The notes below the pieces were generated by a model. That model was not told the DNA's origin, ran no database searches, and saw only the letters and a list, made by a program, of their open reading frames with translations. From NCBI GenBank assembly GCA_019244185.1, contig JAFATB010000014.1, positions 623,587 through 687,586 on the forward strand: a stretch of 64,000 nucleotides of DNA. Reading direction: 5' to 3'. This DNA is from Acidobacteriota bacterium. GTDB taxonomy: Bacteria > Acidobacteriota > Thermoanaerobaculia > Gp7-AA8. Below, piece by piece: positions 25,529 through 35,500 of the stretch (positions are counted from its first letter, which is position 1; every line of letters begins with the position of its first letter). The position numbers were made by a program, and so were the translations under genes.

Positions 25529-26977
25529 ATGAGCGACGCACGTGCCACTGCAACCTCGTATGACGCCGTCGTGGTCGGCTCCGGCCCCAACGGACTCGCC
25601 GCCGCGATCGTGCTCGCGCGCGCCGGACGCTCCGTGCTCGTCCTCGAAGAGAAAGAGACGATCGGCGGCGGCGCGCGCACGCAGGAAGTGACGATCCCCG
25701 GCTTCCACCACGACATCTGCTCCGCCATTCATCCGATGGCGCTCGTGTCGCCGTTCTTCCGCGACCTGCCGCTCGCCGACTACGGCCTCTCGTGGGCGTA
25801 CTCGCCCGCGGCCATCGCGCATCCGCTCGACGACGGCAGCGCTGCGACGCTGGAGCTCGATCTCGACGCCACCGCCGCGCGCCTCGGCGACGATGCCGCC
25901 GCATACCGCTCGCTGCTGCGGCCGTTCGCGAAACGCGCCGGCGCGATGTTCGACTCGATCCTCCGTCCGATCTCGCCGTTCACGCGGCATCCGCTGCTCC
26001 TCGCGCACTTTGGCCTGCTCGGCCTGCAGCCGGCGACGCGTCTCGCGAATCGCTTCCGCACGAATCACGCGCGCGCGCTTCTCGCCGGCTGCTCCGCGCA
26101 TTCGTTTCTCCCGCTCGACCGCGTCGGCTCCGCGTCGTTCGGACTCGTGCTCATGCTCGCCGGTCACGCCATCGGCTGGCCCGCCGCGAAAGGCGGCTCG
26201 ATCGCGATCATCAACGCGCTCGCCGCGTATCTCCGCTCCCTCGGCGGCACCATTCGCACGGGACATCCGGTACGCTCGCTGCGCGACGTGCCCGACTCGC
26301 GCGCGGTGATCTTCGACGTCACGCCGCGGCAGCTGGCCGCGATCGCCGGCGACGCGCTCCCCGCGCGCTACGTGCGCCGGCTGCAGCACTTCCGCTACGG
26401 CCCCGGCGTCTTCAAGATCGACTTCGCGCTCGACGGTCCGATTCCGTGGAAGGCGGCCGAATGCTCGCGCAGCGCGACGGTGCACGTCGGCGGCACGCTC
26501 GAGGAGATCGCCGCGCACGAGCGCTCGGTGTTTCATGGACGCATGACCGACAAGCCGTTCGTGCTCGTTGCGCAGCAGAGCATGTTCGACGACACGCGCG
26601 CGCCGCGCGGCCAGCACACCGGTTGGGCGTACTGTCACGTGCCGCAGGGCTCGACCGATGACGCGAGCGAGGCGATCGTCGGGCAGATCGAGCGCTTCGC
26701 GCCCGGCTTCCGCGACCGCATCCTGGCGCGCCGCACGATCAACACCGCGCAGTACGAGGCGTACAACGCGAACTTCGTCGGCGGAGACATCGCCGGCGGC
26801 GCGAACGTGATGCTGCAGTTCCTCACGCGTCCGTTCCCGCGCGTCGATCCGTACGCGACGCCGAACCGGCGCCTGTACATCGCCTCGAGCTCGACGCCGC
26901 CGGGCGGCGGCGTGCACGGCATGTGCGGCTACTGGGCGGCGCGCAGCGCGCTACGGCACGCGTTCGGACGCCACTGA
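25529..26977 (+). CDS. Phytoene-desaturase-like FAD-dependent oxidoreductase
   Basis: The 482-residue protein has a Rossmann FAD site near the N-terminus (VVVGSGPNGLAAAIVLARAGRSVLVLEE) and a CrtI/PDS-like C-terminal signature (RRLYIASSSTPPGGGVHGMCGYWAAR). The middle includes substrate-domain features (HPMALVSPFF, SIAIINALAAYLRSLGGTIRTG). ATG 25529 is preferred over the adjacent GTG 25526. No other carotenoid genes are nearby, so the substrate could be another lipid or isoprenoid. The 3' end overlaps the convergent SDR gene by 27 bp. Confidence 0.86.
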   Translation: MSDARATATSYDAVVVGSGPNGLAAAIVLARAGRSVLVLEEKETIGGGARTQEVTIPGFHHDICSAIHPMALVSPFFRDLPLADYGLSWAYSPAAIAHPLDDGSAATLELDLDATAARLGDDAAAYRSLLRPFAKRAGAMFDSILRPISPFTRHPLLLAHFGLLGLQPATRLANRFRTNHARALLAGCSAHSFLPLDRVGSASFGLVLMLAGHAIGWPAAKGGSIAIINALAAYLRSLGGTIRTGHPVRSLRDVPDSRAVIFDVTPRQLAAIAGDALPARYVRRLQHFRYGPGVFKIDFALDGPIPWKAAECSRSATVHVGGTLEEIAAHERSVFHGRMTDKPFVLVAQQSMFDDTRAPRGQHTGWAYCHVPQGSTDDASEAIVGQIERFAPGFRDRILARRTINTAQYEAYNANFVGGDIAGGANVMLQFLTRPFPRVDPYATPNRRLYIASSSTPPGGGVHGMCGYWAARSALRHAFGRH

Positions 26978-28438
26978 CTCGTGCGCATCCTTGCGTTTGC
27001 GCGCGTCGATGAGCGCGCGCACGCGCCGCTCGACGTTCTCCGCGTCCTCGCCGCGCAGCATCTCCTTCTCCTGCTGCACGCCGCTCGACGTGCCGCCGCT
27101 CGCGTCGATGACGCGCTGCACGACCGCGCGCCAGTTCGCCGACTGCGCCGCCGCCCCGATCGTGCGGATGGCGATCCAGTCGACGACGTTCGACGCGCGC
27201 GCCCAGACATCGATGCTGAACTCGATCGCGCCGGCGTGATCGCGGCTCGTGAACTCCACGATGCCGGCGAGCGGATGGCCTTCGATCGTGGCGAAGACGA
27301 CGTGCGTCGGCTCCGCGACCTCGACGCGCACCTGGAAGTTGCCGCGCAACGGCAGCGCGCCGGTTAGCGTCTGCCCGTGCTCGACGCGCTCGGGCACGTC
27401 CGGCTCCGCCGCGAACTCGACCGGCATGAAGTCGTTGACGCGGTCGCGGAAGAGCGTCATCAGCGTCGCCGCGGTATGGCGCGAGTTGCGGATCTCGGCG
27501 TGGAAGCGCTTGTGCTCGAGCGCGCCGAAGCCTTCGTCCGGCGTGACTTCCGGCAGCGAATCGGCGAGGAGGCGCAGGCCGTGATCGAGCGGCGTCGTGT
27601 CGAGCTCGAGAAGCGCGACGGCGTTGCGGCCGCGCGAGACGTTCTTCTCCTCGAGCATCTTCAGCTCGGACTCGTTCACCGGCAGGTCGACGGCCATCGA
27701 TGCGAAACGCGTCGTCAGCTGCGCGAGCGCCATCGGCACCGGTATGCGCAGCGGCTTGCGGTCCGTGATCGCGCCGAAGCGGCGCAGGAGATCGTTCATC
27801 GTCGTGATCTCGGGACCGGTCGCGTCGAGGATCTGTCCCGCGAGGTCGTCGTGTTCGAGAATCGTGGCGAGGATTTTCGCGAGGTCCTGGTGCCAGATCG
27901 GCTGGAACTCCTGCTCGCCGTCGTCGATGATCGGCACCGCGGGGAGCGCGCGCACCATCTTCAGCAGCAGCGAGATCACCTCGTCGCCGGGGCCGTACAC
28001 GTTGCCCGGCCGCACGATGGTCCAGCGCAGCTCCGAACGTTCGACCAGCCCTTCCGCGGCGTGCTTCGACTTGTGGTAGTCGGAGGTGCCGAAGTCGGCG
28101 CCGAGGGAGGAGACATGCACGAATCGCCGCGCGCCGGCGCGTTGGGCGGCGTCGAGCATGTTGCGCGTCCCGCCGACGTTCACCTTCTCGAACGTGCGCT
28201 CGGGCGGATCCTCATCGACGATGCCCGCGATGTGCAGCACCGCGTTGCAGCCGTTGGCCGCGCCTTCCAGCGAGGCCGCATCCGAGACGTCGCCCGGAAA
28301 CGGCTCGACGCCTTCCCATTGCCGCGCGTCATCGTCCGCGTGACGCGAGAGCAGACGAACGCTGTGGCCACGCGCGAGCAGCTCCGTGATCGCGCTCGCG
28401 CCGATCACTCCGGTACCGCCGGTCACCAGGATCTTCAT
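26951..28438 (-). CDS. NAD(P)-binding SDR-family protein fused to a DUF1990-like domain
   Basis: The 495-residue protein starts at ATG 28438. The N-terminal 290 residues form an extended/atypical SDR domain (KILVTGGTGVIGASAITELLARGHSVRLL; YHKSKHAAEGLV carries the YxxxK; RPGNVYGPGDEV), similar to NDUFA9-type sugar-nucleotide epimerase relatives. The segment at about 340-450 (TLMTLFRDRVNDFMPVEF, VFATIEGHPLAGIVEFTSR) resembles DUF1990, a SRPBCC-like domain. The last 45 residues are charged and Arg/Lys/Glu-rich. A ligand-binding domain next to an NAD(P) enzyme suggests a lipid or hydrophobic substrate; this is inference. Confidence 0.78.
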   Translation of the reverse strand: MKILVTGGTGVIGASAITELLARGHSVRLLSRHADDDARQWEGVEPFPGDVSDAASLEGAANGCNAVLHIAGIVDEDPPERTFEKVNVGGTRNMLDAAQRAGARRFVHVSSLGADFGTSDYHKSKHAAEGLVERSELRWTIVRPGNVYGPGDEVISLLLKMVRALPAVPIIDDGEQEFQPIWHQDLAKILATILEHDDLAGQILDATGPEITTMNDLLRRFGAITDRKPLRIPVPMALAQLTTRFASMAVDLPVNESELKMLEEKNVSRGRNAVALLELDTTPLDHGLRLLADSLPEVTPDEGFGALEHKRFHAEIRNSRHTAATLMTLFRDRVNDFMPVEFAAEPDVPERVEHGQTLTGALPLRGNFQVRVEVAEPTHVVFATIEGHPLAGIVEFTSRDHAGAIEFSIDVWARASNVVDWIAIRTIGAAAQSANWRAVVQRVIDASGGTSSGVQQEKEMLRGEDAENVERRVRALIDARKRKDAHESVASERVP

Positions 28439-28563
28439 GCGCGCCCATCGAGCATGCGCGGTGCCATTCAGCGTGGCAAACCGAGCCTGTAGTACATCCC
28501 GCACAAGACGAGCTCGCGGAACTTTCGGCCGCGTGCGGCGTTCGTGGAACAGTGGGTCCGCAA

Positions 28564-29814
28564 ATGCTGATCAGAACGGCGAACGTCGCTGCCACGCTTT
28601 TCGTCGCCGCCGTGGCCGCGGCTTCGCCGCTTCTCGAACGCGCCGACGCGAAGTTCCGCGACGGCGACCTCGACGCCGCGCAGAAACTCTACGCGGCGAG
28701 CTCTCCCGCTACCACTGCCGCCGCGGCCACGGGCCTCGGCAACATCGCGTTTCTGCGCGGAGATCTCGACGAAGCCGTCCGCTGGCTGAAGTCCGCGAAC
28801 CGCCTCGCGCCCGACGACAAGCGCGCCGCGAAACTGCTGGCGCAGGCGTTCTATCGTCGCAACGACTTCGCCCACGCCGCACCGTTGTACCGCGCCATCG
28901 GCCTCGATGCGATGGCGAAGAAACTGGAGAGCTTCCACGGCCCCGCGCCGTATCGCATCAGCGGCGCCGCGGACGTCGTGCATCTGTCGTGGCTGCAGTC
29001 GGATCCGCTGCCGGTCATCCGTGCGCGCGTGAACGGCAAGGTCGACGTCAACCTCCTCATCGACACCGGCGGCGCGGAGCTCCTCCTCGATCCCACGATC
29101 GGAGCGAGCGCCGGCGCGACGACGTTCGGCGAGAACAAAGGCACCTTCGCCGGCGGAAAGCAGTCATCCGTGCAGCAAGCCCGCGTCGACTCCGTCGCGC
29201 TCGGCGGCTTCACGATCCATAACGTTCCGCTGCAACTCCTCGACACGCGCCGGTTCGCCGCGGCCGCCGGGGGCAATCTCCGCATCGACGGCGTCCTCGG
29301 CACGGTCCTGCTCGCGCAGTTCATCCCGACGCTCGACTATCGCCGCGGCGAGCTCGTGCTCCGCCGGCGTACGCGCGCGCAGCGGCACGCGACGGATCGC
29401 GCGGCAAGCGTGGGAACGACGCTGCCGATTCTCTTCGCCGGCGATCATCTGATTCTCACGCGCGGCTCCGCCGGCGCGGCGCGGCCGATGCTCTTCCTCG
29501 TCGACACCGGCCTCGCCGGCGGCGGCTTTCTCGCGCCTGATTCGACCCTGAAAGAAGCAGGACTCGTTCCGGACGGAGCGCAGGTCGAAGGCGTCGGCGG
29601 TGGCGGCAAGCTCACCGTAACCCCGTTCACCGTGCCGGACGTCAGCCTCGGATCGATTCACGTGAAGAACGTGGCCGCATTCGCCGGCGCGTTTCCGCCG
29701 TCGCTGGAGACGAGCGAGACCATCCGCATCGGCGGCCTCGTGTCGCACGACTTCTTCAGGAACTTCGCGGTGACGTTCGACTTCGACCGCATGCGGATGA
29801 TCGTCGAACGCTGA
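28564..29814 (+). CDS. Secreted retropepsin-like aspartyl protease with N-terminal TPR
   Basis: The 416-residue product starts at ATG 28564 with signal peptide LIRTANVAATLFVAAVAAAS. Residues about 20-110 form TPR-like helices (DAAQKLYAAS, DLDEAVRWLKSANRLAPDDKRAAKLLAQAFYRRNDF). Two retropepsin-like halves follow. The first carries LLIDTGGAELLL and the second FLVDTGLAGGGFL, giving the two DTG motifs of a complete single-chain active site. Probable action is proteolysis in the periplasm. It appears to be a single-gene unit, separated by 5 bp from the convergent permease gene. Confidence 0.82.
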   Translation: MLIRTANVAATLFVAAVAAASPLLERADAKFRDGDLDAAQKLYAASSPATTAAAATGLGNIAFLRGDLDEAVRWLKSANRLAPDDKRAAKLLAQAFYRRNDFAHAAPLYRAIGLDAMAKKLESFHGPAPYRISGAADVVHLSWLQSDPLPVIRARVNGKVDVNLLIDTGGAELLLDPTIGASAGATTFGENKGTFAGGKQSSVQQARVDSVALGGFTIHNVPLQLLDTRRFAAAAGGNLRIDGVLGTVLLAQFIPTLDYRRGELVLRRRTRAQRHATDRAASVGTTLPILFAGDHLILTRGSAGAARPMLFLVDTGLAGGGFLAPDSTLKEAGLVPDGAQVEGVGGGGKLTVTPFTVPDVSLGSIHVKNVAAFAGAFPPSLETSETIRIGGLVSHDFFRNFAVTFDFDRMRMIVER

Positions 29815-29818
29815 TCGT

Positions 29819-31123
29819 TCAGTGCGGCAGCCCGAAGAGGTAGTACAGCGCGCAGAGCAGCGCGAGGACGATGCTGCCCGCATGCAGCTCGCGCGCGCGT
29901 CTGCCGAGGAGCTTCACGAGCGGATAGAGCATCAGCCCGGCGGTCAGGCCGTTGGCGATGTTGTAGGTGAACACCATCATCACGATCGTCGCGAACGCGG
30001 GCACGAGCTCGGTGAGATCGTCGAAGTCGATGTGCGCGACCGCGCCGAGCATGAGCATGCCGACGATGAGCAGCGCCGGCGCGTACGCGTAGCGCAACGA
30101 CTGCATCGGCTCGAAGAGCGGAATGAAGAAGAGCGACAGCGCGAAGAGCGCGGCGGTGACGACGGACGCGAGTCCGGTGCGCGCGCCTTCGCGGATGCCG
30201 GTCGACGACTCGATGTACGCGCCGCTGGTCGACGTACCGACCAGGCCGCTGAAGACGCACGTCAGCGCGTCGACGAGCATCGGCTTCTCGATGTCGGGCA
30301 GATCACCGCGCTCGTCGAGGAGGTTCGCCGCCGCGCCGAGGCCGACGAGCGTGCCGAGTGTGTCGAGCAGCGACATGAGGAACAGCGTCAGCAGAATCGG
30401 CAGAAAGCTGATGCGCAGCACCGAGTTCAGATCGAGCTGGAAGGCGAGCGAGGAGAGATCGTACGCGCCGGTGAACGGCAGCGCCGCGACGTGCGACGGC
30501 GCGTGTCCTTCGCCGAGAAGTACGCCCGCGACCGCGGTGACGGCGATGCCGATGAGGATCGCGCCGGGCACGCGGCGATGCGTCAGCACGGCGATGACGA
30601 GAAAGCCGAAAATCGCGAGGAGCACCGGCGCGCTGCGCACGTCGCCGAGCTGCACCGGCACCGCCTGCGCGGACTTTACGATGCCGCTCTCGTACAGGCC
30701 GATGAACGTGAGAAAGAGTCCGATGCCGGCGGCGAAGCTGTGCTTCATCGACGGCGAGATCGCGCGCGCGAGCCACGTGCGCACGCCGAAGAGCGTGATC
30801 GCGAGGAACACCAATCCGCTGAGAAACACCGCGCCGAGGCGCTGCTGCCACGTGATGCCGAACGCGGCGAGGCCAAAGGCGATGAACGCGTTCTCGCCCA
30901 TGTACGGCGCGACCGCGATGGGACGGTTCGCGTAGAGCCCCATCAGCAGCGTGCCGAAGACGGCGGTGAGGATCGTGGCGACGGTGGACGGGCCGGGCGG
31001 AATGCCGGCGAAGGCGAGGATCGCCGGATTCACGACGATGATGTACGCCATCGAGACGAACGTCGTGATGCCGCCGAGGACTTCTACGCGAACGGTGGTG
31101 CCACGCGCGCGGAGATCGAACAC
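29819..31123 (-). CDS. NCS2-family purine permease (AzgA-like)
   Basis: The 434-residue protein has about 12 membrane segments. The N-terminus RVEVLGGITTFVSMAYIIVVNPAIL and the motif VAPYMGENAFIAFGLA match the AzgA branch of NCS2 transporters (adenine/guanine/hypoxanthine uptake with H+). Later landmarks are SMKHSFAAGIGLFLTFIGL, GTLVGLGAAANLLDERG and STGIREGARTGLASV. The last is the conserved segment before the ion- and substrate-binding helix. No purine metabolic gene is adjacent. Substrate choice among purines cannot be settled from sequence alone. Confidence 0.88.
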   Translation of the reverse strand: MFDLRARGTTVRVEVLGGITTFVSMAYIIVVNPAILAFAGIPPGPSTVATILTAVFGTLLMGLYANRPIAVAPYMGENAFIAFGLAAFGITWQQRLGAVFLSGLVFLAITLFGVRTWLARAISPSMKHSFAAGIGLFLTFIGLYESGIVKSAQAVPVQLGDVRSAPVLLAIFGFLVIAVLTHRRVPGAILIGIAVTAVAGVLLGEGHAPSHVAALPFTGAYDLSSLAFQLDLNSVLRISFLPILLTLFLMSLLDTLGTLVGLGAAANLLDERGDLPDIEKPMLVDALTCVFSGLVGTSTSGAYIESSTGIREGARTGLASVVTAALFALSLFFIPLFEPMQSLRYAYAPALLIVGMLMLGAVAHIDFDDLTELVPAFATIVMMVFTYNIANGLTAGLMLYPLVKLLGRRARELHAGSIVLALLCALYYLFGLPH

Positions 31124-31208
31124 GCGCGCATTGTAGTTGCGGTGAGGAACGCGGACGAGGGATGCGGCCTGGCCGTCATCCCTCGCTCGCGCGTGTGAGC
31201 CCGGTGCG

Positions 31209-31520
31209 TCAGCCTACAGTGAGGCCGCTCGCGTCGACGCTCCTCACGCCGTCCACGCCGCGCACTTTGGCGATGATGGCGTCACGGTCCGACGCGCTGT
31301 CGACGTGACCCGACAGAGCGACCACGCCGCCGTCGTGCACGTTCACTTCGATGGCGAACGTCTTGTTCGGAACGGCGGTGGCGATGGCGCCGCGGACGTC
31401 CGCTTCCATGGCGGTCTTGTCGACTTGCTTCGGCAGGACCTTGTTGGTCGCGCAGGCGGCGGCGGTCAGAAGAGCGATGAGGGTCAGAGCGATGAGGATC
31501 CCGGTGCGATTGCGATTCAT
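31209..31520 (-). CDS. BON-domain lipoprotein
   Basis: The 103-residue protein starts at ATG 31520; an AGGAGG lies 12 bases upstream, a long spacing. It has a lipoprotein signal (ILIALTLIALLTAAAC) followed by a single BON domain (MEADVRGAIATAVPNKTFAIEVNVHDGGVVALSGHVDSASDRDAIIAKVRGVDGVRSVD). BON domains occur in OsmY-like and secretin-associated proteins and bind membranes. It is divergent from the low-complexity lipoprotein gene at 31641, with only 120 bp between starts. Confidence 0.82.
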   Translation of the reverse strand: MNRNRTGILIALTLIALLTAAACATNKVLPKQVDKTAMEADVRGAIATAVPNKTFAIEVNVHDGGVVALSGHVDSASDRDAIIAKVRGVDGVRSVDASGLTVG

Positions 31521-31640
31521 GTGATGCGAAAACCTCCTTCGGCCCAGTCGGGTAGCAACGGCTGTTCCCGCCGCGGCAAGAGGCACGTGCATTGCTCTTA
31601 ATAACTGCGCATTCGCTGCGCCATCTCTGAAGGAGGCAAC

Positions 31641-32864
31641 ATGCGCAAGACTCTCGATCCACGAAACTTATCCGAGCGGCCGCTAGCGCGCGCGCTGGCC
31701 GCGCTTTCGCTCTCGGCCTCGCTCGCCGCATTCGGCTGTTCCACCAACCACATGCCCGGCAACGGGCAGCCTGCCGGCCTCGAGCCGACGGTCGGCACGA
31801 CCGCTCCGGGCGTGAGCGGCACTTCGTCCGGTACGTCCACGCCGCCGCCGATGGTGTCGTCGTCGACGTACGACGCGTCGATGCTGAACGCTGCCACGGT
31901 CAACACCGTTAACTCCGGCGCGAGCGCCACCAGCATTCACCGCCGTACGGCCGACGAAGCCGCGGCGATCATGGCCGGAGTCGCTCCGCTCCGCGGCCGC
32001 GTCCTCGGTCCCGTGTCGCCGGCGACGAATCGTCCGGCGCAGTCGGCTCCGGCGATCGTGACCGGGCAGTTCATCAATCCCGCGCTCCGCACGAATCCCG
32101 AAGTGACCGTGAACTCCTCGATCAGCTCGCCCGCCACGCCCGCGATCACGAGCGGCGCGGGTGACGGACTCGATGCGGACGCCGTGTTCGCCGAGGCCGT
32201 GGTCGCCGGCGCGTCGACGACCGCGGCCGCGACCGTCGGCACCGCGGCCGGCACCACCGCTGGCACGGCGGCGACCAACACCGCCGCCGCGACGATCGTC
32301 CCGACGACGACCGCGACCGGCGGCAACATCGCCGCGTCCGGACTCGGCGGCCTGCTGACGTCGAACGCCGCGGCGGTGCGCAGCGGCATCGGCACGGGTG
32401 TGCCGACCGGCGCGCTCGTCACCTCGAACGCCGCGCGCGTCACCGGCGACGTCGGCCCCGGCATCGCCACCAGCGCCATGACCGGCACCACCGGCCTGAC
32501 GCTCGGCGACGTCGCGCCGGCCACGACCATCGGCACGACCACGACTCCTGCAACGACGACCACCACCGGCACGAGGACGGCGGCCGATACTGCATCGACC
32601 ACCGGCACGACCGTGACGGCGACCACCGGCAGCGTGAGCGGCAACACCGCGGCGCGCGGCACGCGTGCGCTCGCCCGCGCGACGAGCCGCGGCACGACGG
32701 CGTCGACCACTTCGTCCGCCACGACGACCACGTCCGGACGGACGACGACCGCGTCGGGTCGCAGCGCGACGACCACGTCCGCCAGCCCGGTGCGCGTCAC
32801 GCGCTCCGTCAACGGCACCGTGACCGTCACGAACGTCGGCAGCAGCGGCAGTTCACAGCGTTAA
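31641..32864 (+). CDS. Low-complexity Ala/Thr/Gly-rich lipoprotein
   Basis: The 407-residue product starts at ATG 31641, preceded by GAAGGAGGCAAC. The N-terminus ends in a lipobox (LSASLAAFGC). From about residue 160 onward the chain is almost only Ala, Thr, Gly, Ser and Val in irregular repeats (TTAAATVGTAAGTTAGTAA, TTTTSGRTTTASGRSATTT), with dispersed LGG/NAA motifs. No catalytic motif or known domain is visible. Such chains are probably extended, surface-exposed and perhaps glycosylated on Thr. The codon pattern strongly prefers the coding strand and a good ribosome site is present, so it is a real gene. Confidence 0.7.
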   Translation: MRKTLDPRNLSERPLARALAALSLSASLAAFGCSTNHMPGNGQPAGLEPTVGTTAPGVSGTSSGTSTPPPMVSSSTYDASMLNAATVNTVNSGASATSIHRRTADEAAAIMAGVAPLRGRVLGPVSPATNRPAQSAPAIVTGQFINPALRTNPEVTVNSSISSPATPAITSGAGDGLDADAVFAEAVVAGASTTAAATVGTAAGTTAGTAATNTAAATIVPTTTATGGNIAASGLGGLLTSNAAAVRSGIGTGVPTGALVTSNAARVTGDVGPGIATSAMTGTTGLTLGDVAPATTIGTTTTPATTTTTGTRTAADTASTTGTTVTATTGSVSGNTAARGTRALARATSRGTTASTTSSATTTTSGRTTTASGRSATTTSASPVRVTRSVNGTVTVTNVGSSGSSQR

Positions 32865-32936
32865 CGATTTCACACGCGATGCGGCGGCGTGGGATCCCGC
32901 ACCGCCGCATCGACGCCACGCCTGGAGCGACGACAG

Positions 32937-33707
32937 ATGGCAGAGATCCGCATCGGCACGTCCGGCTATCACTACAAACACTGGGTCGGCCGCTATTACC
33001 CGGCCGGCATCAAGTCCGCGGACATGCTCGCGCACTACCTGCGCGACTTCGACACGGTGGAGCTCAACAACACGTTCTATCAACTGCCGAACGAGTCGTC
33101 ATTCGAGACGTGGCGCAAGTCCACGCCCTCCGATTTTCTCTTCGCCGTCAAAGGCAGCCGCTTCATCTCGCACATGATCAAGCTGAAGGATCCGGAGCGT
33201 GGGCTCGTGAACTTTCTGCCGCGCGCCGAGCGTCTCCGCGGCAAGCTCGGACCGATCCTCTGGCAACTGCCGCCGGGCTGGAAGGTCAACCTCGAGCGGC
33301 TCGAGACGTTCCTCGAGCTGCTGCCGCGCGAGCATCGCTACACGTTCGAGCTGCGCAATCCGACGTGGATGACGGACGAGGTGTACGAGATCCTGCGCAA
33401 GTACAACGCGGCGTTCTGCATCTACGAGCTCGCCGGATACCAGTCGCCGATCGAAGTCACCGCCGACTGGACGTACATCCGCCTGCACGGCCCGACCGCC
33501 TTCAAGTATCAGGGGAGCTACACCGACGAGCAGCTCGCCGCGTGGGCCGACCGCATCCGCGCGTGGAGTCGCCGCATGAAGGCGATCTACGTCTACTTCG
33601 ACAACGACGACTCCGCGTACGCGGTCGACAACGCGCTCACTCTGAAGCGGATGTTGAAGCGCCTGTTGAAGGGGCAGTCGAGCCGGACTTCGACGCGGGC
33701 CGCGTAG
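32937..33707 (+). CDS. YecE/DUF72-family protein
   Basis: The 256-residue protein starts at ATG 32937. DUF72 signatures include the opening IRIGTSGYHYKHWVGRYYP, then FDTVELNNTFYQLPNESSFETWRKSTP, FLFAVKGSRFISH, GPILWQLPP and the C-terminal YVYFDNDDSAYAVDNAL. The fold is a TIM barrel resembling endonuclease IV-type enzymes, but the reaction is not established. The 3' end overlaps the convergent, frameshifted DUF885 gene by 71 bp, and its final residues (SSRTSTRAA) lie in that overlap. Confidence 0.88.
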   Translation: MAEIRIGTSGYHYKHWVGRYYPAGIKSADMLAHYLRDFDTVELNNTFYQLPNESSFETWRKSTPSDFLFAVKGSRFISHMIKLKDPERGLVNFLPRAERLRGKLGPILWQLPPGWKVNLERLETFLELLPREHRYTFELRNPTWMTDEVYEILRKYNAAFCIYELAGYQSPIEVTADWTYIRLHGPTAFKYQGSYTDEQLAAWADRIRAWSRRMKAIYVYFDNDDSAYAVDNALTLKRMLKRLLKGQSSRTSTRAA

Positions 33708-35465
33708 CCTCGAACCGATGCGTCTCGCGCATCACGTGCGCCTCGAGCACCGGCAGCGGCATCGAGCCCCGCGCGAGCACCCATTCGTGAAACTGGCGGA
33801 TGTCGAAGTTCGTGCCGAGCTCGCGCTCGACGCGCCGCCGCAACTCGATCATGCGCAGGCTGCCGATCTTGTACGCGAGCGCCTGCGCCGGGATGTCGAC
33901 CGAGTAGCGCAGCGTCTCGGTTTGGATCTCCGTCTCGGACATCAGCGTGTTCTCGCGCAGGAACTCGATCGCGCGCTCGCGCGACCAGCCGAGGGCTTCA
34001 TGCCGGTGTCGACGACGAGGCGCGACGAGAGCATCGCATCCATCATCAGGCGGCCGTAGTGATCGTACGGATCGGAGTAGAGCCCGAGCTCATTGCCGAG
34101 CCACGCCGAGTACTCGCCCCAGCCTTCGACGAAGACGGTGTGGAACGAGCGGCGGCGGAACAGCGGAATGGTCTCGTCCTCGAGCTGCCGCGCGATCTGG
34201 AAGTGATGCCCCGGAATGAGCTCGTGCAGCATGAGCGCGCCCGCGAAGAGCAGCGAGCGCTCGTTCGGCTTCGAGCCGTTGAAGTAGTAGTGGCCGGTGG
34301 TTTGATGCGCCTTCGGCGCGTCGTAGTAACCGAACGTCATGCCGCCTTCGAGCGCGGGATCGAGACGCTGCACGTCGTACGGCGCGCGCGGCAGCCGCGC
34401 GAAGTACTTCGGAATCTGCGGCTCGATCCGTCGCACGTAGGACGTCAGCCGCGCGCCGATCTCTTCGGCGGACGTCGCGAAGAAGCGCGGATCGGTGCGG
34501 AGGAACTGGTGGAACTGCGCCTTCGTTCCCGTGAAGCCGAGCTGCGTGCGGACGTCCGCCATCTCACGGTTGATGCGCTCGACTTCGCGCAGGCCGAGCT
34601 CGTGGATCTCGCGCGGGTCGAGATCGAGCGTGGTCGACTCGCGCACGAGCTCGCGATACGCGGCCGCGCCGCCGGGATACTGCGCCAGCCCGACGCCCGC
34701 CGGCGCGGCGGTCTCGTACGCGGGCGAGAAGATCTCGAGGATGCGCGACAGCGCCGGATTGACGCGCGTGGCGATCGCCTCGCGCACCTGCGCGGTGAAC
34801 GCGGCGTCGCCTTCGCGCGCGAACATGCTCTCTTCCGGCGGGCGGCGCAGTCCGGCGATCATCGCGCGCACGAGCGGCAGCTCCGGCTTCGGCAGCAGAA
34901 TCCCGCGGCGCTGCTGCTCGCGCGTGATCTCCGCGATGCCGTCCAGGAACGTTCCGTACTCGCCGACGAGCCGCACGTATCGCGCGCGCTCGTCCGCGGT
35001 CGCGAGCGGCATCGACACGATCGCGAGGCCGATGCCGCGGATCGGCGACGCGTACGGCGTCACCCACCAGTGGAGATAGAAGTGCGGCAGGCCGTCGATG
35101 GTCTGTTGCTGCAGGTTTTTCAGCACCGCCAGCGTGATGCGGTCGTCTTCGGCGAGCGCGTTCTCATCGATCCCGTCGAGCTGTGCGAGGAGCGACTGCG
35201 CGAACGTCGCCTCGGTCTCCTCGTGCGCGTACGAGAAGTCGGGCAGATGCTCGATCGGCAGCCCGAGTTCCGCGCGGGCGTTCACGTCCTGCTCGAGGCG
35301 ATGCTGCCAGTACGCATCGACGAGCCGCGCCAGCGTGCTTGCGGCGTTGGGTGCCGGCGTGGCGGTCGGTGTCGCCGCGACCGCGGCCGGCGCCGGTGCG
35401 GGCGGCGGCGTCGTGGCGCAGGCGGCGAGCGAGAGGACGACAAACGCGAGCGTCAGGCGGCGCAT
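33637..35465 (-). pseudogene. DUF885 zinc-peptidase-like lipoprotein, broken by a frameshift near 33998
   Basis: The start ATG at 35465 gives a lipoprotein signal (LTLAFVVLSLAAC). DUF885 features follow, including the zinc motif HELIPGHHFQ and EGWGEYSAWLGNELGLY. After VVDTGMK the frame runs into a non-homologous tail ending at 33942. One base over, the expected continuation ALGWSRERAIEFL, then YSVDIPAQALAYKIG, resumes and ends at 33637. Restoring one G (AAG-GCC instead of AAG-CCC) repairs the gene to about 610 residues. This is either a real one-base deletion or a sequencing error. DUF885 proteins are probable periplasmic metallopeptidases. Confidence 0.78.
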
Positions 35466-35500
35466 GCGCCGGATGATCGCACACGCGCCGCTGCTGGCCG

